DNA of 38,025 bases from Prochlorococcus sp. AG-673-L20 (GTDB lineage: Bacteria; Cyanobacteriota; Cyanobacteriia; PCC-6307; Cyanobiaceae). Under the pieces are notes generated by a model. That model was given only the letters and a program-made list of their open reading frames with translations, was not told the origin of the DNA and ran no database searches. Shown in pieces: positions 25,038-34,616 of the stretch. The position numbers were made by a program, and so were the translations under genes. The stretch lies in contig QCTN01000012.1 in NCBI GenBank assembly GCA_003211135.1, positions 1 through 38,025 of the forward strand, read 5' to 3'. Every line of letters begins with the position of its first letter. Position 1 is the first letter of the stretch.

Positions 25038-26507
25038 GTGAGAAATTTACTAAAACATCCAATATGGAGAAGTTTAGAGTTGGGATATTCGATTCCTGAT
25101 AATGAACATGCTGTTTCTGTAGCTTTACCAACGTGGAAAGATGTAATTAATTATGAGGAAAAAAATCCAAAATGCATGGAATTGTTAAAGTCAATCTATC
25201 CTCGTTTTGGACTTAATCCTTTAGTAAAAAGATTATGTGAAAAGGTAAAAAAAGAAAGTCACTTAAATGATCTAAGTATCTGGCCCTATCCAAATGAAAG
25301 AATAGCTTTAAAAGCAAAAAAATACTGTGATAAAAACACTTCTAAAGGATCTACATATATTGAAAGAGGGCATAATTTAGCTTTTTTAATTACTAGAGAA
25401 TCAGCGAGCAAATATGCAAGATCTTTTTGGCAACATACCGGTCTCGGTATATCTTCAAGAGCGGCTGCAATTGAATTAGGCCTAGAGGATTGCCCTTCAA
25501 AATCTTTAGCCATAGAAAGTTGTCAAAGAATAAAAGATAGAATTTCTAAGTTTACAAAAACAAGCTCTAATGATGTTCACTTGACCTCATCTGGCATGTC
25601 AGCGTTATACACATCATTAGAAATAATATATAAATTATTTCCAGATAGACCTACACTTCAAATTGGTTTCCCATATGTAGATGTACTTAAATTACCAATG
25701 CATATTTTTCATGGAGCCAAGTTAATAACAGAAGAAAATTGCAAGGATATTGAATTAGAAATAATAAAAATAAATCCAGCAGCCTTGATTATTGAATTAC
25801 CAAGTAATCCAATGCTCAAATGTGTGAACATAAAAAAAATTTCAGAAATAGCTAATAAATTAAATATACCTGTGATAATTGACGATACTATTGGTTCAAA
25901 TTTAAATATAAATTCTCTAGAACATGCAGATATCGTTTTCACCTCACTAACAAAAATCTTTTCAGGCAGCGGGGATATTCTTGCTGGGTCACTAATACTA
26001 AATCCAAAAAGCAGATGGATTGATCAATTTAGAAATGCTTTAAATGAAATCAACCTTCCAATGCTTTCAGATGGCGATATGGTTTCACTAGAAAAAGCTA
26101 GTAGAGATGTAAAAAAAAGAGTTTTTGAGCAAAATAAAGCATGTTTAGAATTAAAAAAAAGATTAGAAACACGTAAAGAGATCAAAAATATTTTCCATCC
26201 CGAAAATTGTCCTAATTTCAATGCCATAATGACTTCTGATGGGGGATATGGTTGCTTATTATCCTTTGAATTAAAAGGAGGTCTTGAGAAAGCTAAAAAG
26301 TTTTATGATTCTCTTCAAATATCAAAAGGACCTAGTTTAGGTACAAAATTTACCCTTGTATGTCCTTATGTTTTATTAGCTCATTATGACGAATTAGATT
26401 GGGTTGAAAGTTTTAACATTCCTTCGCACCTTATTAGAGTATCTGTCGGACTGGAAGATAAAGATCACTTATGGAGAATCTTTTCTGAAGCATTAAATAA
26501 TTTTTAA
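25038..26507 (+). CDS. Cystathionine gamma-synthase-like PLP enzyme with long N-terminal extension
   Basis: This 489-residue protein has about 170 extra residues before the standard PLP domain. The extension contains 'HAVSVALPTWKDVINYEE' (24-41) and 'YPRFGLNPLVKRLCE' (54-68), which resemble the N-terminus of fungal-type cystathionine gamma-synthases (STR2 group) as I recall them. In the catalytic domain 'SSGMSALYTSLE' (184-195) is the PLP phosphate region, 'IDDTIGSN' holds the ring-binding Asp, and Lys306 in TSLTKIFSGSGD is the Schiff-base lysine. It likely works in transsulfuration together with the preceding paralogue and cysK downstream. Start is GTG at 25038, 3 nt after the previous stop. 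Confidence 0.8.
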   Translation: MRNLLKHPIWRSLELGYSIPDNEHAVSVALPTWKDVINYEEKNPKCMELLKSIYPRFGLNPLVKRLCEKVKKESHLNDLSIWPYPNERIALKAKKYCDKNTSKGSTYIERGHNLAFLITRESASKYARSFWQHTGLGISSRAAAIELGLEDCPSKSLAIESCQRIKDRISKFTKTSSNDVHLTSSGMSALYTSLEIIYKLFPDRPTLQIGFPYVDVLKLPMHIFHGAKLITEENCKDIELEIIKINPAALIIELPSNPMLKCVNIKKISEIANKLNIPVIIDDTIGSNLNINSLEHADIVFTSLTKIFSGSGDILAGSLILNPKSRWIDQFRNALNEINLPMLSDGDMVSLEKASRDVKKRVFEQNKACLELKKRLETRKEIKNIFHPENCPNFNAIMTSDGGYGCLLSFELKGGLEKAKKFYDSLQISKGPSLGTKFTLVCPYVLLAHYDELDWVESFNIPSHLIRVSVGLEDKDHLWRIFSEALNNF

Positions 26508-26592
26508 ATTCCTAGTATTTACCGTATAAAAACCTATGTACTCTTTTTTCTAAATAATAGTTAGAATTAATGTATATTTTCATAACGTATAA

Positions 26593-27579
26593 ATGGCAAA
26601 AATTTATGAGGACAACAGTTTTGCTATTGGAAACACTCCATTAGTAAAATTAAAATCAGTTACTAAAAACGCTAAAGCTACTGTATTGGCAAAAATTGAA
26701 GGTAGAAATCCTGCCTATAGTGTTAAATGCAGGATTGGTGCAAATATGATATGGGACGCGGAGAAAAGCGGAAAACTTACAAAAGACAAAACCATTGTTG
26801 AACCTACATCTGGAAATACTGGCATTGCCTTAGCTTTTACAGCTTCAGCAAGAGGTTACAAACTAATCCTTACAATGCCAGAATCTATGTCCATTGAAAG
26901 GAGAAGAGTGATGGCAGTATTAGGGGCCGAAATTGTTTTAACAGAGGCTTCTAAAGGTATGCCAGGAGCAATTGCTAAAGCTAAAGAGATCGCAGAAAGT
27001 AATCCCTCTCAATATTTCATGCCAGGTCAGTTTGATAATCCAGCAAACCCAGAAATTCATTTCAAAACAACTGGGCCTGAAATTTGGGATGATTGCGATG
27101 GTGAAATTGATGTTTTTGTTGCAGGGGTTGGAACAGGTGGAACAATTACAGGAGTATCTAGATATATTAAACAAGAGAAGGGCAAGAATATTGTTTCTGT
27201 AGCAGTAGAACCATCACATAGTCCTGTTATCACTCAGACAATGAATGGCGAAGAAGTTAAATCTGGACCACACAAAATTCAAGGCATAGGAGCAGGATTT
27301 ATTCCTAAAAACCTTGATTTATCAATTGTTGATAAAGTTGAACAAGTTACGAATGATGAATCAATCGAAATGGCTCTTAGATTGGCAAAAGAAGAAGGGC
27401 TTCTTGTAGGAATATCTTGTGGGGCTGCTGCTGCTGCTGCTGTCCGATTAGCTGAGCAAGATGAATATGCAGGTAAAACTATAGTGGTTGTTTTGCCAGA
27501 TTTAGCTGAAAGGTATTTATCATCAATTATGTTTACTGAAGTCCCAAGTGGAATAATTCAGGAGCCAGTTAAAGCTTAA
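26593..27579 (+). CDS. cysK: Cysteine synthase A (O-acetylserine sulfhydrylase)
   Basis: CysK (328 residues) makes cysteine from O-acetylserine and sulfide. PLP-binding Lys45 lies in [14 protein letters not shown]. The TSGNTG loop (about 76-81), '[15 protein letters not shown]' and the phosphate-binding 'VGTGGTITG' segment are all present. Length and order match CysK, although '[12 protein letters not shown]' and the '[11 protein letters not shown]' end show individual drift. It is the third sulfur amino-acid gene in a row, 85 nt after the previous one and probably with its own promoter. The last 11 nt overlap the end of the convergent queA. Confidence 0.96.
   Translation: MAKIYEDNSFAIGNTPLVKLKSVTKNAKATVLAKIEGRNPAYSVKCRIGANMIWDAEKSGKLTKDKTIVEPTSGNTGIALAFTASARGYKLILTMPESMSIERRRVMAVLGAEIVLTEASKGMPGAIAKAKEIAESNPSQYFMPGQFDNPANPEIHFKTTGPEIWDDCDGEIDVFVAGVGTGGTITGVSRYIKQEKGKNIVSVAVEPSHSPVITQTMNGEEVKSGPHKIQGIGAGFIPKNLDLSIVDKVEQVTNDESIEMALRLAKEEGLLVGISCGAAAAAAVRLAEQDEYAGKTIVVVLPDLAERYLSSIMFTEVPSGIIQEPVKA
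27424..27441 (+). repeat. (GCT)6 trinucleotide run inside cysK
   Basis: Six identical GCT codons encode Ala278-Ala283 of CysK in the loop that binds the substrate and PLP phosphate. This is an unusually pure tandem run for a GC-poor genome. Length changes would be in frame, so it is tolerable and probably functionally neutral. Confidence 0.85.
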
Positions 27580-28705
27580 ATTTATTTTTTTCCAGAAATG
27601 AATCTGGAGAAATATACATAGCATCGCCATAAGAGAAAAATCTAAATTTTTCTCTTATGGCATTTTTATATAGATTTAATAATCTTTCTCTACCAATCAT
27701 TGCGCTTACTAGAAGTAATAATGAACTCTTTGGAAGATGAAAATTAGTTAATAATCCATCAACTACCTTGAATTTGTAGCCTGGCTTAATTACTAAATCA
27801 ACATACTTAGCTATAGGAATTAAGTCTTCCATTTCATTCGAATAGCAACTTTCAAGAGCTCTTACGCTAGTAGTTCCAATAGCTATTACTCTTCTATCGG
27901 TTTTTTTTACTCTTTTTATTTCTTCTACCACTTTCCTACTAACACTGACCCACTCTTTATGAAGTTTTAAATTAGATAAATCTTCTTGATCAATTGGCTT
28001 AAATGTTCCATAACCTACATGCAAAGTAATTGGCATAACTAATATGCCTTTTTTTTTTAAATTTGAAATAAGACTTTTACTTAAATGTAATCCTGCTGTT
28101 GGCGCAGCAACTGCTCCAGGATTACTTGCATATTCAGTTTGATAACTATTTTCATGAAAAGATTCTTCTTCGGCGCTTTTTATATATGGAGGTAGGGGTA
28201 TTTCTCCGTATATATCAAGGAGATTATTCATGGAAATTAGATCATTTATATTTTCTGGAAACGTGATAAATCTTCCTCCAGTTTCTTTATCAATCCCAGA
28301 AATATACAATTTTATATCTTTTGCCAAGGATGATTTTAAATTTAATTGACTGTTTATTTTTAACTTTTTAGCAGGCCTTGCTAAACATAGCCAAGTAGAT
28401 TCATCTGCTTTCTCCAAAACTAATAATTCGACTAATCTCCCATTTTCTAATTCAACCTTTAACCTTGCTTTCATCACCTTAGTATCATTTACAACTACCA
28501 AATCCCCCTTTCTAAGTTCGTCCAAGAGATTCTTTGTATATTTATTTGTTGTAAAGTCTTCTTCTAATGAACTATCTCTAACTATCATTAATCTAGATTC
28601 ATGCCTTACCTTAGAAGGTTTATTAGCTATTAATGTTTCATCAAGAATATAATCATAAGCTTCTAGCTTATGATCTATTTCTTCATTATGAATTTCAAAA
28701 TTCAA
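27569..28705 (-). CDS. queA: S-adenosylmethionine:tRNA ribosyltransferase-isomerase
   Basis: QueA (378 residues) transfers and isomerises the ribosyl moiety of SAM onto 7-aminomethyl-7-deazaguanine in tRNA, giving epoxyqueuosine at the wobble position. Family segments are '[24 protein letters not shown]' at the start, '[13 protein letters not shown]', '[15 protein letters not shown]' and the C-terminal '[19 protein letters not shown]'. The length fits. It lies 6 nt downstream of the E2 gene, so it is probably the last gene of a minus-strand operon, and it overlaps the end of cysK by 11 nt. Confidence 0.97.
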   Translation of the reverse strand: MNFEIHNEEIDHKLEAYDYILDETLIANKPSKVRHESRLMIVRDSSLEEDFTTNKYTKNLLDELRKGDLVVVNDTKVMKARLKVELENGRLVELLVLEKADESTWLCLARPAKKLKINSQLNLKSSLAKDIKLYISGIDKETGGRFITFPENINDLISMNNLLDIYGEIPLPPYIKSAEEESFHENSYQTEYASNPGAVAAPTAGLHLSKSLISNLKKKGILVMPITLHVGYGTFKPIDQEDLSNLKLHKEWVSVSRKVVEEIKRVKKTDRRVIAIGTTSVRALESCYSNEMEDLIPIAKYVDLVIKPGYKFKVVDGLLTNFHLPKSSLLLLVSAMIGRERLLNLYKNAIREKFRFFSYGDAMYISPDSFLEKNKFKL

Positions 28706-28711
28706 TTAAAA

Positions 28712-30079
28712 TTAGGCTACAAGTGTTTCTGGCTCGTTTTCAATCAACGAAGATAAGTCTTTTAAGAATGATGCACCATCAGCACCATAAATTACTCTAT
28801 GATCAGCTGTTAAATTTACTTGCATTATTTTTTTTACAGATATTGAGCCATCATTATTAGCAACAACTGTTGGCTTCGATGATGCTATGGCTAAAATTGC
28901 ACCTGTACCTGGTGGAAGTATTGCATCAAACCTATCAACACCAAACATTCCTAAATTTGACAAAGTAAATGTTCCTGTTGAGTATTCATCCGGTTCTAAT
29001 TGTTTTGCTCTAGATCTTTTCACAAGATCTTTCCACTCTCTAGATAATTCAAATAAATCAGTATTACAAGGTTCTTTTAATACTGGAGTTATCAACCCTC
29101 CATCTTCCATAGCAACAGCTACCGCAATGTTTATATTTTCTGGATATGAAATTCCGTTTTCTGAAAAGCTTGAATTAACTTGGGGATGTTTTTTAAGTGT
29201 CTTTGCAACTGCCTTGACTAATAATGCAGTCATAGTAACTCCATTTTGCTTTACTTTCTTATAAAAATTATCCAATTTATCAGTATTAATTGAATAACCA
29301 ACTCTAAAACATGGAACATTTAAACTGGATTCCATATTCTTATTGACAGCTTTTTGAAGAGTATTAAATTGAACAGTTTCCCCAGGGTTTCCAAAACTAT
29401 TCCCTAATGTCTCTGATTTACTTTCGGCTTGAATATGAGGACTGCCAATACTAGCGGGAGAACTCCCCTCTCCTATCCATGGAATAGACACAGGTTGGCC
29501 ATTTGCCTTCAATACATCATCAGCCTGAATCCTTCCATGAGGTCCTGATCCATGTACTTTTGCCAATTCAACTCCCATTGTAGAAGCAAGTTTTTTTGCC
29601 CTTGGAGATGCTATTACTCTTGAAGAATTATTACTTGTAGAAGCATTAAATTGAATCTCATTAGAGGTAGTTATTACTTTTTCCCTTTTGATCTCGACTT
29701 CCTGCTCATTATTTTGAAGCACCTCTTTTTGCTTTTCTTCTTTTATTTCAGGTTTTTTATTTGGCAATTCGAGTTGGGCATCACTGGATACTTCAACGTG
29801 TTTAACTTTATTTTGTTCTTGTATAGAAGCTATCTCATCCTGATTCTCTACAATAAGTCCGATAGTTTCACCTACTGGAGCAGTGCTACCAGCGGGCATT
29901 AGTACTGCTGCAAGATATCCATCTTGGAAAGATTCAACATCCATATCAGCTTTATCTGATTCAACAACTAAAACAGATTCTCCTCTTTCAACTTTATCTC
30001 CAGGATTCTTTAACCATTCAACAATTTTGCCTTCAGTCATAGTAGAACTAAGAGCAGGCATAAATATTTCGTGAGACAT
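28712..30079 (-). CDS. pdhC: Dihydrolipoamide acetyltransferase, pyruvate dehydrogenase E2
   Basis: This 455-residue E2 core of a 2-oxo-acid dehydrogenase is most likely pyruvate dehydrogenase. The N-terminal lipoyl domain has the lipoylated Lys43 in VVESDKADMDVES. A flexible linker (about 85-150) is rich in Glu, Lys and Asn. The E1/E3-binding domain is 'ASPRAKKLASTMGVELAKVHGSGPHGRI'. The catalytic domain ends with 'NLTADHRVIYGADGASFL', carrying the DHR histidine motif. A single lipoyl domain is normal for cyanobacteria. E1 and E3 genes are not in the window. LipB, needed to lipoylate it, is encoded upstream on the same strand. Confidence 0.93.
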   Translation of the reverse strand: MSHEIFMPALSSTMTEGKIVEWLKNPGDKVERGESVLVVESDKADMDVESFQDGYLAAVLMPAGSTAPVGETIGLIVENQDEIASIQEQNKVKHVEVSSDAQLELPNKKPEIKEEKQKEVLQNNEQEVEIKREKVITTSNEIQFNASTSNNSSRVIASPRAKKLASTMGVELAKVHGSGPHGRIQADDVLKANGQPVSIPWIGEGSSPASIGSPHIQAESKSETLGNSFGNPGETVQFNTLQKAVNKNMESSLNVPCFRVGYSINTDKLDNFYKKVKQNGVTMTALLVKAVAKTLKKHPQVNSSFSENGISYPENINIAVAVAMEDGGLITPVLKEPCNTDLFELSREWKDLVKRSRAKQLEPDEYSTGTFTLSNLGMFGVDRFDAILPPGTGAILAIASSKPTVVANNDGSISVKKIMQVNLTADHRVIYGADGASFLKDLSSLIENEPETLVA

Positions 30080-30214
30080 CAGATAAATTTTTTAAAATTT
30101 TACTAGCTTTAAGAATTTACAAAACTCCTAAAGATCGTTATGTTTATATTTTACAAAAAAATAGCCCCAAAGAAACTATGATTTACATTCAAAAAGGAAT
30201 TTAAACTTTTAAAT

Positions 30215-30661
30215 TTATTCGTTGTTATTAATCGATTGAATTATCCCATCTTTAACTGTTATTGAAACTTGCATCTTCTTAATAAGATTATCTCCAACCG
30301 AAACATCACAAAAGCTATCAACCTGTCCTTGATCAACAATTTCATCCATTTTTAAATCACGCACTTGGCTTTGTTGTTGCAATAGATTTCTTTTTTGCTC
30401 TTCAAGTTCGCTTCTTTTCGCCCCAACTTGTTGCTGAACTTGGCCAACTTGCTCTTGAACTCTAGGATCTAATGGATTTACTGACTGGGATCTTATATTA
30501 CTAACTATTTGTTGACCTTCTTGTTCAAGTTGTGATAATTGTTGGTCAACTGCAGAAATCGCATTACTTAATTCCTTCTCAGCATCTTCTTTCCAAGTAG
30601 GGGTAACAATAGCTTTTATTGCTATTGAACGTTTGATGGATATAGAGTTTTTAGTTTCCAT
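30215..30661 (-). CDS. YlqD-family coiled-coil protein
   Basis: This 148-residue protein matches cyanobacterial YlqD-family proteins. It has an N-terminal 'SIKRSIAIKAIVTPTWKEDAEKEL', a long glutamine/glutamate-rich helix (about 25-100) with heptad-like spacing that should form a coiled coil, and a beta-rich C-terminus 'VSVGDNLIKKMQVSITVKDGIIQSI'. It has no membrane segment or catalytic motif. Function is unknown. It lies between fadD (57 nt) and the E2 gene (135 nt) on the same strand. Confidence 0.72.
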   Translation of the reverse strand: METKNSISIKRSIAIKAIVTPTWKEDAEKELSNAISAVDQQLSQLEQEGQQIVSNIRSQSVNPLDPRVQEQVGQVQQQVGAKRSELEEQKRNLLQQQSQVRDLKMDEIVDQGQVDSFCDVSVGDNLIKKMQVSITVKDGIIQSINNNE

Positions 30662-30718
30662 AAAAAATTAATTTACCCTTTCAATATAGAGTTATCAAAG
30701 AGATTTTTCTTTTTTAAT

Positions 30719-32644
30719 TTATTTTTTATACATTTCTTCTATTTGTGATGAATATAAATCAACTATTTCTCTTCTTTTCTGCTTAAGAGTTTGAGTCAAT
30801 AAACCATTTTCTAAAGTAAAAGCATCAACAAAATAGCAATCTAATACCTGTTCCTCAAATCTTGCTCCCAATCTATTTTTTAGCAAATTATTTATCTGCG
30901 ACTTAAAAAACAAACCAATTTTTTTATTCGAATTTAATTTGGAAATATCATTTTCAAAGAATTTATTTTCTACTAATTCTATGTTTGGAGCGACAAGTGC
31001 TGTTAAACATTTTTTATCTTGACCAACTAATTGAACTTGATTAATAAATTCAGAACTCAGAATCTCAGTTTCAAGGGGATTTGGCTCTATATTTTCTCCA
31101 CTAGAAAGAACTATCGTATCCTTGGCTCGCCCTGTTATAACCAAAGATCCATTTGGAATAAGAAAACCTAAATCTCCAGTATCAAACCAACCATCTTTTG
31201 ATAAAACATCTTTAGTAGCTGAAATATTATTCAAATAACCTTTCATTACTTGTGGTCCTTTAACAAGAATCTTGCCTATCTCTTTAAATTTCAAAATCTT
31301 ATCTTTTTCTTCATTCATTATTTTAATTTCAGTAAATGCCAATGGCTGTCCAGAAGATCCCCTTACATTAAGTTCTCTTCTTCTACAAGTTAATACTGGA
31401 CTGGTTTCTGTTAATCCATAACCGACTAGAACATCTATACCTAAAGATTCAAAAAACAAATCTACATGCTCAGGTAAAGCACCACCACCATTGATCGGAA
31501 ATTTAAGTTTTTCTCCACATAATTGTTTCAAAATACTTGGCCATAAAAAAGTAGAAGATATCTTATGTATAAAAAATCTTCCTATTACAGATATTGTTAA
31601 AGATATTTTTGCGAAGGAACTTACTTGATTAATTTCTAAATTTCTGATCTTTCTTAAATTTCTTTTAAAAATAGAACTATTCTTTATCAAGATCTTTATG
31701 ATTTTCTGTTTTTTAGGAGGCATTTTTTTTAAAGCCAAGAAAAAGCCATCATGAATGGCCTCCCATAGCCTAGGAACAGTAGCCATAACAACTGGCTTAA
31801 CTTGTTTAATATCATCTTTCAGGAATTTTGGATTTGTATAAAATTGAGTACACCCGCATGAAAAAAAGAAATATTCTGCACTTCTTTCATACGAATGCCA
31901 GATAGGTAATACACTCAAGACAGAAGTTCCGGGTTCTGGATCGGCGATATAGGCCAGATTTATTATTTGATGTAAAAAGTTTGCATGTGTTAGGGGCACA
32001 CCTTTTGGTTTGCCTGTTGTCCCTGATGTATAGAGAATGCTGGCAATATCGTTAATCTGATGATTATCTTTTTCAAAACTATTTTTTTTTAAAAACAATT
32101 TTTCTCCCGCTTTAATAAATTCAGGCCAATTTATTAAATCTTCAAATTGCTCATCTTCCAGATTAATTATAAATTTGAATCTTTTTTTTAACTCATTTTT
32201 TTTATTTAATTTTAACCAAACTTCCTTTGATTGAACAATTAGACCAACAGAATTAGAGTGCTCAATTATGTACTCTAATTCTACTGAAGGTGAATTAATT
32301 CCTCTTACAGCATTAATAGCTCCTAATCGCATCAAACCTTGATCAGCTATTAACCATCTTGGTGAGTTTTCAGATATTAATGTGACAACATCACCCTTAA
32401 CTAAACCATAATTTTTAAAAGAATTAGAGACTTTAGTTATTAAATTAGCCAACTCAGAATAGGAATATTTTTCTTTATTTTTTCCTCTTAAATCATTAAT
32501 AGCTATAGTATCTCCACATTTTAATTTCAAGTATTCCCAAATTTGATCAACATGATCAAGATTGTTTATTTCTTTTCTTTTACTGATAAATTTTTCATTT
32601 TTTGTAAGAGATTTTACTGCGGGCCAATATGCTAACTCTTTCAT
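30719..32644 (-). CDS. Long-chain acyl-CoA/acyl-ACP synthetase (AMP-binding)
   Basis: This 641-residue adenylate-forming enzyme has the AMP-binding signature SILYTSGTTGKPKGVPLTH (202-220). The 'GYGLTETSPVLTCRR' motif and 'GWFDTGDLGFL' near the hinge follow. It also carries the family insertions of bacterial long-chain FadD proteins. In cyanobacteria the single such enzyme works as an acyl-ACP synthetase (Aas), recycling free fatty acids released from membranes; this substrate is family knowledge, not visible here. The frame is full length. It lies 36 nt downstream of lipB on the same strand. Confidence 0.9.
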   Translation of the reverse strand: MKELAYWPAVKSLTKNEKFISKRKEINNLDHVDQIWEYLKLKCGDTIAINDLRGKNKEKYSYSELANLITKVSNSFKNYGLVKGDVVTLISENSPRWLIADQGLMRLGAINAVRGINSPSVELEYIIEHSNSVGLIVQSKEVWLKLNKKNELKKRFKFIINLEDEQFEDLINWPEFIKAGEKLFLKKNSFEKDNHQINDIASILYTSGTTGKPKGVPLTHANFLHQIINLAYIADPEPGTSVLSVLPIWHSYERSAEYFFFSCGCTQFYTNPKFLKDDIKQVKPVVMATVPRLWEAIHDGFFLALKKMPPKKQKIIKILIKNSSIFKRNLRKIRNLEINQVSSFAKISLTISVIGRFFIHKISSTFLWPSILKQLCGEKLKFPINGGGALPEHVDLFFESLGIDVLVGYGLTETSPVLTCRRRELNVRGSSGQPLAFTEIKIMNEEKDKILKFKEIGKILVKGPQVMKGYLNNISATKDVLSKDGWFDTGDLGFLIPNGSLVITGRAKDTIVLSSGENIEPNPLETEILSSEFINQVQLVGQDKKCLTALVAPNIELVENKFFENDISKLNSNKKIGLFFKSQINNLLKNRLGARFEEQVLDCYFVDAFTLENGLLTQTLKQKRREIVDLYSSQIEEMYKK

Positions 32645-32680
32645 ATTGATGAACTTTCCAAATCTTTCTAGTTTCTATTC

Positions 32681-33319
32681 TTATACAAAATTAAACTTAA
32701 ACTCTTCATGAATGATGTTTTTAACAATTTTCTTAACTTCTTTTATATCTATATTTTTACTGTAATCAGACATATTTACCATTTGGCAACCCTCAATACC
32801 GCAAGGAACAATCTTATTAAAATTTTCTAATTTACAATTAACGTTTATTGAAAAGCCATGGATTGTTACCCACCTTCTGCATCCAATACCGATTGAAGCA
32901 ATTTTCCTTTCTCCTATCCACACACCTGTAAATCCATCTTTAGTAGAGCAATCAATATTAAAACTTCTTAGAGTTTTAATAATTATTTTTTCAAGTCTTC
33001 TTAAATACCAATTTAAATCTTTTTTAAAATTACTCAGATCTAAAACTAAATAAGTAACTAACTGTCCTGGCATATGGCATGTAACCTCCCCACCTCTATC
33101 GATTTTAAATACATCTTGTTCATCTGCTGAGAACAGCAAGTTACCCATATTCGAACCTCTTCCCATGGTATAACAAAGTTTATGCTCGCCTAACCAAATG
33201 AAATTCATATTTGATTCACCTGATATTAATGAGTCTTGATATTTTTTTTGTAATTTGTATACATCATCAAAAAAGGAAATTTTATCAGGTTGTTTAATTA
33301 TTGATGTTCTATTAATCAT
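32681..33319 (-). CDS. lipB: Octanoyl-ACP:protein octanoyltransferase (lipoate biosynthesis)
   Basis: LipB (212 residues) transfers octanoate from ACP to lipoyl domains, the first step of lipoylation. Family marks are the [17 protein letters not shown] segment (75-90), the active-site Lys139 in [11 protein letters not shown] and Cys173 in VPCGIEG, the acyl-thioester cysteine. It heads the lipB-fadD-ylqD-pdhC-queA minus-strand run, so the lipoylated E2 and its modifying enzyme lie close together. It is divergent from hpf across 44 nt. Confidence 0.95.
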   Translation of the reverse strand: MINRTSIIKQPDKISFFDDVYKLQKKYQDSLISGESNMNFIWLGEHKLCYTMGRGSNMGNLLFSADEQDVFKIDRGGEVTCHMPGQLVTYLVLDLSNFKKDLNWYLRRLEKIIIKTLRSFNIDCSTKDGFTGVWIGERKIASIGIGCRRWVTIHGFSINVNCKLENFNKIVPCGIEGCQMVNMSDYSKNIDIKEVKKIVKNIIHEEFKFNFV

Positions 33320-33363
33320 AGTTATGTAGATTTAGGAAGTATGAAAATATTTTTAGATTTATT

Positions 33364-33948
33364 ATGAAAATTTTAATCCATGGAAAGAATCTCGAACTTA
33401 CAGGAGCATTAAAGGAATATACTGAGGCAAAAATAGAAAAAGCAACGCATCACTATAAGGATATCGTTAAAGAAGTAGATATACACCTTTCAATCGAAAA
33501 AAATCCAAGAGTTTCATTCCAAACAGCTGAAGTTACAATTTTTGCTAATGGAACTATTATCAGAGCTGAAGAAAAAACAGAGAATCTATATTCAAGTATT
33601 GATTTGGTTTCAAATAAACTTTGTAGAAAACTACGGAAATATAAAGAGAGGCATAATAAAAAATTACATAATAATCTTATAAAGAATAAAAATACTTTTT
33701 CCAATGAAATTGAAGAATCAGATTCTATAGATAAAGATATATTCAACCAGGGAAGAGAGGCAAGATTACCTGAACCATCAATTAAAAATAAATATTTTGA
33801 AATGATTCCTATCTCTTTGGAAGAGGCTAGAAAACAATTGGATTTTATTGATCATGATTTTTATGTATTTAAAAATAAAGTAAATAATGAACTGCAAGTT
33901 ATTTATAAAAGGAATCATGGTGGTTATGGATTAATCCAGTCTAAATAA
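33364..33948 (+). CDS. hpf: Long-form ribosome hibernation promoting factor (HPF/LrtA)
   Basis: This 194-residue protein has the S30AE/HPF N-terminal domain (about 1-105: 'MKILIHGKNLELTGALKEYTEAK' and 'AEVTIFANGTIIRAEEKTENLYSSIDL'). A variable charged linker and the C-terminal dimerisation module ('PISLEEARKQLDFIDHDFYVFKNK', about 150-175) follow, so it is the long form. Long HPF promotes 100S ribosome dimers in stationary phase or darkness. Cyanobacterial LrtA is named for being repressed by light. Light regulation is family knowledge only. It is followed 8 nt later by the deoC-like gene. Confidence 0.93.
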   Translation: MKILIHGKNLELTGALKEYTEAKIEKATHHYKDIVKEVDIHLSIEKNPRVSFQTAEVTIFANGTIIRAEEKTENLYSSIDLVSNKLCRKLRKYKERHNKKLHNNLIKNKNTFSNEIEESDSIDKDIFNQGREARLPEPSIKNKYFEMIPISLEEARKQLDFIDHDFYVFKNKVNNELQVIYKRNHGGYGLIQSK

Positions 33949-33956
33949 TACTAAAA

Positions 33957-34616
33957 ATGTTTAATATCGATTATGAATTAAATGAAAAGATACATGCAAT
34001 AATAATTAATCCTTATTTATCTTTGGAAGAATTAAAAGCGAACTGCGATTTAATTCAAAAATATAATATTAGAAATGTTTCTACATCTCTTAACTTTTTA
34101 AGTCCCATAAAAGATGCATTAAACAATCATAAAGTAAATATAAATACTCTGATTTCTTACCCATTTGCTGATTTACCAGTTGATTTTATTGATGAATTTG
34201 TTTGCTATGCAAAAGATAATGGTGCAAGAGGAATAGAATACACACCTAATTTTCTAAAACTATCTAAAAATGATTTAAATAGTTTTGCCAGCGAAATTGA
34301 GAGTATTAATGCCTCAGAATTACCAGTAACTATAATCGTAAATAAAACAAAATTAGATAAAGAACTTTTGGAAAAAGCCATAGAAATTTCTCTTGAATTA
34401 GGAATAACAAATTTTCAATTTGGCGATGGTTTTGGACCTGCTATTTCTAAAGTTGATATAGTTGAAATATTAAAATTCATTGGCAACCAGAATTCTATAA
34501 AAGTTGTAGGAAGCATAAAAACATTATCACAAGTTGTTGATTTATTTGATTCAGGGATAGATTGTATTGGAACTTCAAATTTTAATGAGATTTTTAAAGA
34601 AATTAGACTTATTTGA
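33957..34616 (+). CDS. DeoC-like aldolase homologue lacking the Schiff-base lysine
   Basis: This 219-residue protein aligns in order with deoxyribose-phosphate aldolase: 'LISYPFAD' (65-72), 'NGARGIEYTPNF' (88-99), 'VTIIVNKTKL' (124-133), 'GITNFQFGDGFG' (149-160), 'IKVVGSIKT' (181-189) and 'IDCIGTSN' (201-208). In DeoC the fourth segment normally reads VKTSTGF, with the lysine that forms the Schiff base. Here no lysine occurs between residues 141 and 164, while the second lysine (Lys182) is kept and the acidic pair partner is Glu94 rather than Asp. The catalytic function is therefore doubtful. It may be an altered or non-catalytic homologue. The gene lies between hpf and recO with tight joints (TGAATG with recO). 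Confidence 0.8.
   Translation: MFNIDYELNEKIHAIIINPYLSLEELKANCDLIQKYNIRNVSTSLNFLSPIKDALNNHKVNINTLISYPFADLPVDFIDEFVCYAKDNGARGIEYTPNFLKLSKNDLNSFASEIESINASELPVTIIVNKTKLDKELLEKAIEISLELGITNFQFGDGFGPAISKVDIVEILKFIGNQNSIKVVGSIKTLSQVVDLFDSGIDCIGTSNFNEIFKEIRLI

Noticed and set aside
27424..27441. (GCT)6 as a phase-variation microsatellite.
   Set aside because: Length changes by one unit stay in frame and only alter an alanine run, so it cannot switch the gene on or off.
28887..29264. 125-codon plus-strand ORF.
   Set aside because: Antisense shadow inside the E2 catalytic domain.
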